NCBI GenBank assembly: GCA_003153655.1
Contig: PMAK01000245.1
Coordinates: forward strand, 1-16,143
Length of the DNA: 16,143 nt
Reading direction: 5' to 3'
DNA from: Phycisphaerales bacterium
GTDB lineage: Bacteria; Planctomycetota; Phycisphaerae; Tepidisphaerales; Tepidisphaeraceae
Of the stretch, positions 6,639 to 12,327 are shown in pieces (position 1 is the stretch's first letter; each line of letters begins with the position of its first letter). The notes beneath the pieces were generated by a model. It saw only the letters and a program-made list of their open reading frames with translations. It searched no databases and was not told the DNA's origin. The position numbers were made by a program, and so were the translations under genes.

Positions 6639-8134
6639 GCCGTTTGCACGTCGGGCATCGCGAGGTAATCGAACTCGACTTTGTAAATAACTACGATGGA
6701 TCGATACCGTGTCTCCAGATGGCCGACGGCACGGGGGAATATCGAACATTCCTCGCGTTTTTCCCGGCACCATTGCTGGCTCGCATCTATGGCGAACATG
6801 GTCAGCGACTACTCGAACGGAATGTGCGGGCTTTTCTGCAGGCCAAGGGCAAAATCAATAAGGGACTTCAGCAAACATTACGTGAAGAGCCACACCGTTT
6901 TCTCGCCTACAACAATGGTCTGTGCTGCACCGCGGCGGAGGTGGCGCTGCAATCTGGCAAGGATGGGCAAGTCCGTCTGGAGCGTGTAAGCGACTTCCAG
7001 ATCGTGAACGGTGGCCAGACCACGGCCTCGATTTTCCACGCGTTAAAAAAGGAAAAAGTTGACATCTCGCAGGTGGTCGTGCAGGTGAAGCTAACTGTCT
7101 TGAGCGACCCTCAAACAGTAACGGAAATCGTGCCACTGATTTCGAAGTATGCGAACAGCCAGAACAAGGTGAACGGAGCGGACCTTTCCGCAAGCGGGAA
7201 GTTCCATCGTCAGTTGGAAAATCTCTCCCGCACGGTTTGGACCCCGCCGATATCAGGCATGGATCGCGGCACGCATTGGTATTACGAGCGTGCTCGGGGT
7301 TCCTATCTCGATGACAAGGCGCGACAAGGAACGCCGAAGCGGCAGCAGGATTGGGCGGAAAGCAATCCGCCAGAACGGAAATTCACAAAGACGGATCTCG
7401 CCAAATACGATCATGTATGGCTTGGCTTACCGAACATTGTTTGCCGTGGCGCCGAAAAATGCTTTCTGGCATTTGCGGAGAGATTGGAGGACGACGGCGA
7501 GCCGACAGTTGACTTGAACTACTTCAAATATACGGTCGCCAAGGCAATCCTATTCCGTACTGCCGAGAAGCTGTTCTCCACGCTGGCTTTGGATGGATAT
7601 CGCGCAAACACGGTCGCGTACGCAATCGCGTGGTTGGCGCAGCGTTCCCAACACCGGCTAGATCTTGTCCGTATCTGGGATCAGCAGCGTATTCAACCCG
7701 TGACTCAAGAAATGATAAAGGCTGTCTGTCAATCCGCGTACCTGCACCTTACACAAACCAGTGGCAACGTCGGAGAATGGTCAAAAAAAGCAGAGTGCTG
7801 GGAAGGCTTCAAAGGGTGTGATATCGCAATTGCGTCAGCTTGGGAAAGCGAGTGGGCTGATAGTCCATTTCTCACCAGTCCAACCGAACTGGACACCGTC
7901 GCCCAAGACTGGGAGCGAGTCCGAATTAAGTTTATCGATGATCCGAGAACTTTGGGAGAGTTGGAAGCCCTCGCCGGGAGAGAGTGGTTGGCCAGGCATC
8001 GAGGTGATGAGGTCCGTTCCTATGCAATGCGAAGCTGGGCGGATTTGAAAGGTCCGGGAGGTCGACGATATAAGAATGTGCGCGCCTTGGTTGAATTGTT
8101 CTCGGCTGCCGCTCTGCTTCACACAAATGCCTGA
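6605..8134 (+). CDS. AIPR-family protein, N-terminally incomplete
   Basis: The remaining frame opens at GTG 6605 and gives 509 residues. It begins RYVLWDLEKLSRLHVG and carries the family signatures RFLAYNNGL (98-106) and FQIVNGGQTTASIF (131-144). AIPR proteins were first linked to abortive phage resistance in lactococci and recur beside Vsr, cytosine methyltransferase and Z1/MORC ATPases in restriction-type systems; their biochemical activity is not firmly established. The GTG is only the first start codon after the frameshift and has no Shine-Dalgarno, so the native start is upstream. The end is intact and overlaps vsr by 8 bases, indicating one operon. Whether a functional protein is made depends on whether the missing G is real. 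Confidence 0.82.
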   Translation: MRYVLWDLEKLSRLHVGHREVIELDFVNNYDGSIPCLQMADGTGEYRTFLAFFPAPLLARIYGEHGQRLLERNVRAFLQAKGKINKGLQQTLREEPHRFLAYNNGLCCTAAEVALQSGKDGQVRLERVSDFQIVNGGQTTASIFHALKKEKVDISQVVVQVKLTVLSDPQTVTEIVPLISKYANSQNKVNGADLSASGKFHRQLENLSRTVWTPPISGMDRGTHWYYERARGSYLDDKARQGTPKRQQDWAESNPPERKFTKTDLAKYDHVWLGLPNIVCRGAEKCFLAFAERLEDDGEPTVDLNYFKYTVAKAILFRTAEKLFSTLALDGYRANTVAYAIAWLAQRSQHRLDLVRIWDQQRIQPVTQEMIKAVCQSAYLHLTQTSGNVGEWSKKAECWEGFKGCDIAIASAWESEWADSPFLTSPTELDTVAQDWERVRIKFIDDPRTLGELEALAGREWLARHRGDEVRSYAMRSWADLKGPGGRRYKNVRALVELFSAAALLHTNA

Positions 8135-8558
8135 TGTATTCACCAAAGTCGAGCGATCACGGGTCATGTCGGCCATCCGAAGCAGTGGAAATAAGGCGAC
8201 AGAACTGGCCATGATGCGGTTTTTCCGTCGCCAACGCATCACGGGCTGGAGGCGAAACCATGCGATCTTTGGCAAGCCAGATTTTACTTTTCCCAAACTG
8301 AAATTGGCGGTTTTTGTGGACGGGTGTTTTTGGCACGGTTGTCCAAAACACTCGAACATGCCAGTGAACAACCAACAGTTTTGGGAACGCAAATTGTCAG
8401 GAAACAAACGCCGGGACAAGCTGGTCGCCCGCGCTCTTCAAGCACGAAGCTGGCGGGTTTTTCGGGTATGGGAACACGAGCTTTCGCGCAAGAATGAGAA
8501 GGAACTGCTTCGGCGGATTCGACGGGCGTTGTCGATCACAGCGGTAGACGTTCATTGA
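8127..8558 (+). CDS. vsr: Very short patch repair endonuclease Vsr
   Basis: Nicks DNA 5' of the T in T:G mismatches that arise when 5-methylcytosine deaminates, starting short-patch repair and limiting the mutagenic cost of the methyltransferase. The 143-residue protein is full length. It begins MPDVFTKVERSRVMSAIRS and has KPDF (50-53) with the metal-binding Asp52, followed by FVDGCFWHGCPKHS (63-76) with the conserved Asp, Cys and His residues for catalysis and zinc. RVWEHEL (113-119) closes the fold. The ATG at 8127 lies inside the end of the AIPR gene (8-base overlap), so translation is probably coupled. The likely partner is the methyltransferase at 2673. The earlier in-frame start at 8076 lies within the AIPR gene and adds residues foreign to the family. 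Confidence 0.93.
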   Translation: MPDVFTKVERSRVMSAIRSSGNKATELAMMRFFRRQRITGWRRNHAIFGKPDFTFPKLKLAVFVDGCFWHGCPKHSNMPVNNQQFWERKLSGNKRRDKLVARALQARSWRVFRVWEHELSRKNEKELLRRIRRALSITAVDVH

Positions 8559-8583
8559 AGGACCGAATTCACTGATACGCGGA

Positions 8584-9411
8584 CTACCGCACCTGAAGCC
8601 TGCGAAGCAAATCATCGACCCGTTCAAAGGCATCCCGGATTCGAAGATCGCGGTCATCGCCTGGCGGGAGATCGTCGAAATCCGCGACCGCTTGGGGGCC
8701 GAAGTAGGCAGGCGATTTGAATTTGTCGGCGATCTTTGTCAGAGCTTCTTGCACCAACTTGTTGTGGAGGTGGGGCTGGAATGCAAGAGCCAGCGCGACG
8801 TTGCCGCCGGCGAAGTTTGTCAGACAGAACCACATATCCCACGCATCCTTGGCCTTGAGGCGATCTGCCAGCGCCATCGCCTTCATCACGATGAATGGAA
8901 TGACGCCGGCGACTTTGACCACGGCTGAATCGGCGGCGCCGCTGGGAAGGTGGCCTTCGATTTTGATCTGCTCGGACATTTTGAATACGAGGTCGCTGCC
9001 GCGCGCCTTGCGGGCCTTCAAAGATTGCACGGCTTGATGGCGGTGGCTCTTGCTCGTGCCCTGATATTCGCCCGCCAGGAAATCCACCTGCACTTTAACC
9101 GCTTGGCTGCGGACCGTCACAGTGCGAAAGAAAATGAACGGCTGCGACCCTTCTTCGTAACCATGTCTGGCCAGGTGTTCGCGTATCGTCCGGTATACAT
9201 CGGCGTCGATCGTGCGATGATCGAGCGCGATATCCACGTCGATACTGCCGACGTGCTTGGGCTGGGCGTTGGCAAACAGCAATTCCGGCACCCAGCCGCC
9301 GACTATGGCCATCGAATCTTTGTATTCGCCTAGGATGCGCACCAATTCCAACATCACCATGCGCGCGGCTTCCGTGGCCAGATCGGGATAGTCGATGCGA
9401 CGGCCTACCAT
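8584..9411 (-). CDS. AbiEii-like nucleotidyltransferase toxin
   Basis: A 275-residue protein with a DNA polymerase beta-type nucleotidyltransferase core: AIVGGWVPELLF (35-46, the GG step) and VGSIDVDIAL (54-63), with Asp58 and Asp60 as the likely metal ligands. This matches the AbiEii/minimal nucleotidyltransferase family, whose characterised members can act as toxins by modifying tRNA or other targets with nucleotides. The ATG overlaps the last 7 bases of the upstream antitoxin gene, the usual arrangement for type IV-like AbiE modules. It converges with vsr, with 25 bases between the two stops and no clear terminator. The substrate cannot be predicted from sequence. Confidence 0.85.
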   Translation of the reverse strand: MVGRRIDYPDLATEAARMVMLELVRILGEYKDSMAIVGGWVPELLFANAQPKHVGSIDVDIALDHRTIDADVYRTIREHLARHGYEEGSQPFIFFRTVTVRSQAVKVQVDFLAGEYQGTSKSHRHQAVQSLKARKARGSDLVFKMSEQIKIEGHLPSGAADSAVVKVAGVIPFIVMKAMALADRLKAKDAWDMWFCLTNFAGGNVALALAFQPHLHNKLVQEALTKIADKFKSPAYFGPQAVADFDDLPPGDDRDLRIRDAFERVDDLLRRLQVR

Positions 9412-10484
9412 GCAGGCTCCATGACGTTACTCAACAAGAAATCAGCGCCTTCCTCGCCGCGGCCTCGCAGGATGAAAAGGTCCAAATAGGTTTGCGGCGG
9501 TGAAGTAATCTTACAGCCTTCGATCTCCCGGCTGTCCAGATATACGCCCCGGTCGTACGGTTCCATCAACGTCACGTTGGCCCCACTGTCTACCGGCTTG
9601 AGCGACAACGTCTTGGCTAGGCCGTCGATATCCATATCCACATAGGCAAAGACGCGCTGGTAACGAACGGCCGGCGCATATCGCGCCGCTGCCGAGAATG
9701 CCGCCAGTGCATAGGGGGACGATTGCCGTTTGCAGGCGTCGGCGATCTTTTGCTCGATGGTAGTGATTGAATCCAAGGTAAAGAAATCATATCGACGGCT
9801 GCGGTCGAGCCGGTAGACGCGACGCCATTCGTCGAGAAGTTTTCGAGGTTGGGCGAGCTTCATGCCGCCCTCGCCGGACGCCAGCCATTCGCGCGCCTCT
9901 AGCAAACCTTTGACGTTTGAGACCAATCCCAAGCTGACGCCGGCGGCGGTCGCCAATTCCTGAACCTTCCAAGAGCGCTTCGGATCGCCCAGCAGCACAC
10001 GCAACACACTCTCAGCGCGCGGTGAATACAATGTGCGCAGGTCCCGCTTCTCAGTGAAACGATTTGCTCGTCCCTCGCGGCGAATGTAGACGGAGTCGAA
10101 GCAAAGGCGGCAGTTGCCCGCAAAATCAACGTAGCCGATGTCTTGCTCGGTAAGTTGCTCGCCGGTTTGGGGAGTGATGAAGGGCGCGGCGAAAACACCG
10201 TAGATGGACGGAGAAGATTGGCGAAGCAGCCGTAGATTCGTCGCGGCCTGCCGGGCGATGCGCGGTTGACCGCTGCTCTTTGCTTCGACGATGAGCCGCT
10301 TGCGGAGTTTTCCGAAGCGGGCAGAAATTTCTAGGTCGCGGCGGTCGTCGGTTCCCCGTTCGACAACGACCTCATCAATCTTGCTGAAGGGGATGTCCGC
10401 CAAGCATGTACGGATCGCGGCTTCCGCCTGCTGAATCAATGATTTTTCCGTGAGTGATTTCACTGAAATGTTCATCTTCGACAT
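9405..10484 (-). CDS. AbiEi-like antitoxin with N-terminal nuclease-like domain
   Basis: A 359-residue protein encoded directly upstream of the nucleotidyltransferase toxin. Residues 35-70 (VVVERGTDDRRDLEI then LIVEAKSSG) resemble a PD-(D/E)XK core with Asp50, Glu67 and Lys69, followed by DIGYVDFAGNCRL (115-127). A winged-helix follows at about 160-200 (VQELATAAGVSLGLVSNVKG), then an AbiEi-like C-terminal region. AbiEi antitoxins bind their own promoter through a winged helix and neutralise the toxin; most that I know lack the nuclease-like front. ATG 10484 is the first in-frame start; Met4 (10475) is possible. The predicted promoter at 10497-10525 places transcription only a few bases upstream, so the mRNA may be leaderless. 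Confidence 0.78.
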   Translation of the reverse strand: MSKMNISVKSLTEKSLIQQAEAAIRTCLADIPFSKIDEVVVERGTDDRRDLEISARFGKLRKRLIVEAKSSGQPRIARQAATNLRLLRQSSPSIYGVFAAPFITPQTGEQLTEQDIGYVDFAGNCRLCFDSVYIRREGRANRFTEKRDLRTLYSPRAESVLRVLLGDPKRSWKVQELATAAGVSLGLVSNVKGLLEAREWLASGEGGMKLAQPRKLLDEWRRVYRLDRSRRYDFFTLDSITTIEQKIADACKRQSSPYALAAFSAAARYAPAVRYQRVFAYVDMDIDGLAKTLSLKPVDSGANVTLMEPYDRGVYLDSREIEGCKITSPPQTYLDLFILRGRGEEGADFLLSNVMEPAW

Positions 10485-10485
10485 C

Positions 10486-10512
10486 CGTTGAAATATATCA
10501 TATTAGTGAAAT
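10486..10512 (-). promoter_or_regulatory. Operator-like repeat, copy 1
   Basis: A 27-base unit opening with CGTTGAAATA and closing with AGTGAAAT. It matches copy 2 (10550-10576) at 22 of 27 positions in the same orientation, 64 bases away. Copy 1 covers the -10 box and part of the spacer of the abiE-type promoter, so a bound protein would block transcription. AbiEi antitoxins are known to repress their own promoters by binding repeats, making AbiEi the obvious candidate ligand. Confidence 0.55.
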
Positions 10513-10525
10513 CGGCTATAGTCAA
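10497..10525 (-). promoter_or_regulatory. Predicted sigma70-type promoter of the AbiE-like operon
   Basis: On the minus strand TTGACT (10525-10520) and TATGAT (10502-10497) are 17 bases apart, close to consensus. The expected start of transcription is near 10490, about six bases before the ATG at 10484. The operator-like repeat at 10486-10512 overlaps the -10 box. Confidence 0.65.
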
Positions 10526-10539
10526 TATCCAATTGAGCT

Positions 10540-10576
10540 TTTCAACGCACGTTGAAATAGACGATTTGAGTGAAAT
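10540..10576. promoter_or_regulatory. Operator-like repeat, copy 2, with palindrome
   Basis: Copy 2 of the 27-base unit occupies 10550-10576. Its first half also forms a perfect palindrome with the preceding bases: TTTCAACG (10540-10547), CA, CGTTGAAA (10550-10557). It lies about 60-85 bases upstream of the predicted abiE-type transcription start. It may allow cooperative repressor binding with copy 1. Confidence 0.5.
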
Positions 10577-10669
10577 TCTCGGACATTGTACATCGTCTTT
10601 TGCGCTACTTTCCACCATGACGATGTCGAACAGGGATGCAAGGTGTGCAATGTCGCGGGAACCATCATC

Positions 10670-10685
10670 ATTCCCGAGCGGGAAT
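10670..10685. promoter_or_regulatory. Palindromic site, hip operator candidate 1
   Basis: ATTCCCGAGCGGGAAT is a 7-bp perfect inverted repeat around a 2-base centre. A near-identical site lies exactly 50 bases downstream, and a half-site GCGGGAAC is at 10655-10662. HipB repressors bind paired palindromes upstream of hipBA, and this layout fits. The spacing of about five helical turns would place both sites on one face of the DNA. Confidence 0.5.
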
Positions 10686-10719
10686 CATTGCGACGATTTC
10701 GTTGCCGAGGACGATAATA

Positions 10720-10735
10720 GTTCTCGATCGGGAAC
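10720..10735. promoter_or_regulatory. Palindromic site, hip operator candidate 2
   Basis: GTTCTCGATCGGGAAC repeats the pattern of the site at 10670-10685, with one mismatch between its arms. It ends 7 bases before the -35 box of the predicted hipBA promoter. Confidence 0.5.
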
Positions 10736-10742
10736 CTTTTGC

Positions 10743-10770
10743 TTGATTTGCCCAATATGAAGCCGATAAT
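10743..10770 (+). promoter_or_regulatory. Predicted sigma70-type promoter of hipBA
   Basis: TTGATT (10743-10748) and GATAAT (10765-10770) are 16 bases apart. Transcription would start near 10777, inside the palindrome at 10772-10785, and give a leader of about 26 bases to hipB. Confidence 0.5.
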
Positions 10771-10771
10771 A

Positions 10772-10785
10772 TTACCGTACGGTAA
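10772..10785. promoter_or_regulatory. 14-bp palindrome at the hipBA transcription start
   Basis: TTACCGTACGGTAA is a perfect palindrome sitting on the predicted start point, immediately upstream of the hipB ribosome site (GAGAGAA, 10790-10796). Its sequence differs from the ATTCCCG-type sites, so it may bind another regulator or be a second HipB site. Confidence 0.4.
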
Positions 10786-10802
10786 CATTGAGAGAAACTC
10801 CG

Positions 10803-11042
10803 ATGAAATACACTCCCGAGCAAATTGGCCAGCTCGTCAAGAAGGCACGGAAGACCCTGGGCGTGACGCAGAAGGATCTGGCTCTGACATCCGGCACCGG
10901 GCTGCGGTTCATTATTGAACTGGAACAAGGCAAATCCACTTGCCAGATCGGCAAGGTTCTGACCGTCCTGCATACGCTGGGTATCACGATGCAATTGACC
11001 CTACCAGCCGGCAGGGGCGCCGGGGAAAGGGTTAGACCATGA
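10803..11042 (+). CDS. hipB: HipB-like antitoxin, XRE-family HTH regulator
   Basis: A 79-residue DNA-binding protein that neutralises HipA and represses the operon. The helix-turn-helix is clear at about 5-60: IGQLVKKARKTLGVTQKDLA followed by the recognition helix region TGLRFIIELEQGK. ATG 10803 was chosen over the in-frame TTG at 10788 because GAGAGAA sits at a suitable distance and MKYTPEQIG is a typical start. The stop overlaps the hipA start as ATGA (11039-11042), so the two are translationally coupled. The last ten or so residues (AGRGAGERVRP) are arginine- and glycine-rich and are coded by a G-rich stretch that looks foreign to the domain. Confidence 0.9.
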   Translation: MKYTPEQIGQLVKKARKTLGVTQKDLALTSGTGLRFIIELEQGKSTCQIGKVLTVLHTLGITMQLTLPAGRGAGERVRP

Positions 11043-12286
11043 AACGCAAACTCGATGTTTATCTACACCGGCATTTGGTTGGCAACCTCGTCCAGGACGA
11101 GCATGGACAGATCACTTTTGATTACGCCGAAACATGGCTGAAAGACCCGGCGGCAATCGCTCTGTCACACTCTTTGCCGCTTACCAAAAAGCATTTCAAC
11201 CGAAACGAATGCCGGGGATTTTTCGCCGGCATTCTGCCGGAGGAAAGCAAACGCGAGATTATTGCGAAGAATCTTGGGATCAGCGCCAGAAACGATTATA
11301 CGATGCTGGAGCGGATCGGCGGTGAATGTGCCGGAGCCGTGACGTTCCTGCCAGCGGGAACGGAACTCCCGGGACGCGAAGACAATTACCGCGCTCTCAC
11401 GGACAAGGAACTGGCCGAGATTCTGAAGGCGTTGCCGCGCCGGCCGCTCATGGCGGGAGATGAAGGCGTCCGTCTTTCCCTCGCTGGGGCACAGGACAAA
11501 ATCGCGGTGCATGTATCGGGAAACAAAATCTCGATCCCGCTTGGGGGAGCGCCCAGCACCCACATCCTCAAACCAGCCATCGAACGATTTGAAGGCGTGG
11601 TCTTCAACGAAGCCTTTTGCATGAAGCTGGCCCGCGCGATCGGCATGGACGCGGCCCATGCGGAAACCGGCCAGGTTGAAGGCATCGACTACGTGCTCGT
11701 CGAGCGGTATGACCGGACCACTTCATTGGGCGCTTCCCGTGCTACTCAAACCTTGAAGCGCGAGCATCAGGAGGACTTTTGCCAGGCGCTTAGTATCGTC
11801 CCGGAAAACAAATATCAGGCCGAGGGCGGACCTTCGCTCAAGCAATGCTTCGCGTTGGTACGCGATGCGTCTTCCGCTCCGGTCATTGACTTGCAAGGCT
11901 TGCTCGATGCGGTGATTTTCAATTTCCTGATCGGCAACCACGACGCGCACGGGAAAAATTTCTCATTCCTGTACACGGGCGGGCAGACTCGCCTTGCGCC
12001 GCTCTATGATCTGCTCAGCACCAGCTATTATCCGGAACTCTCGCCGAAAATGGCGATGAAGATCGGCGGTGAATATTTATCCGCCAAGGTCGCCGTGAAA
12101 CATTTTGAGACCTTGGCGGAAGAGGCTGGCCTTGCCAAGCCGATGGTCAGGCGCCGCGTTTCGGAACTGGCGGAGCTGATCTTGTCGAAGATGCCGACGG
12201 TGACAATAGACCTTCCCGTTGCCCTGGCCGTTGCCAAACTGATTCAAGGCAATTGCGATCGCACGATAAAGAAATTCAAGGAGTAA
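11039..12286 (+). CDS. hipA: HipA serine/threonine kinase toxin
   Basis: A 415-residue kinase of the HipA family. The best-known member phosphorylates glutamyl-tRNA synthetase and stops growth, giving persistence. Visible landmarks: SLAGAQDK (147-154), holding the regulatory serine at the P-loop-like turn; HILKP (175-179) with the ATP-binding lysine; VERYDR (221-226); the catalytic loop FLIGNHDAHGKN (296-307) with Asp302; and LAPLYDLLS (319-327) with the metal-binding Asp324. All key residues are present and the length is normal, so it is probably active. It is coupled to hipB by a 4-base overlap and shares its operators. No terminator is visible before the next gene at 12328, which might be co-transcribed. 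Confidence 0.92.
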   Translation: MKRKLDVYLHRHLVGNLVQDEHGQITFDYAETWLKDPAAIALSHSLPLTKKHFNRNECRGFFAGILPEESKREIIAKNLGISARNDYTMLERIGGECAGAVTFLPAGTELPGREDNYRALTDKELAEILKALPRRPLMAGDEGVRLSLAGAQDKIAVHVSGNKISIPLGGAPSTHILKPAIERFEGVVFNEAFCMKLARAIGMDAAHAETGQVEGIDYVLVERYDRTTSLGASRATQTLKREHQEDFCQALSIVPENKYQAEGGPSLKQCFALVRDASSAPVIDLQGLLDAVIFNFLIGNHDAHGKNFSFLYTGGQTRLAPLYDLLSTSYYPELSPKMAMKIGGEYLSAKVAVKHFETLAEEAGLAKPMVRRRVSELAELILSKMPTVTIDLPVALAVAKLIQGNCDRTIKKFKE

Positions 12287-12327
12287 GCGGGCAAAATGGC
12301 TCGATGCTTTGACCAAGAGAAATCGCC

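Noticed and set aside
7835..8419. Minus-strand 194-codon ORF opposite the AIPR end and vsr
   Set aside because: It covers the opposite strand of two well-supported genes and has no recognisable motif.
8692..9333. Plus-strand ORFs opposite the AbiEii-like toxin
   Set aside because: The minus-strand frame carries the nucleotidyltransferase motifs; the plus-strand frames do not.
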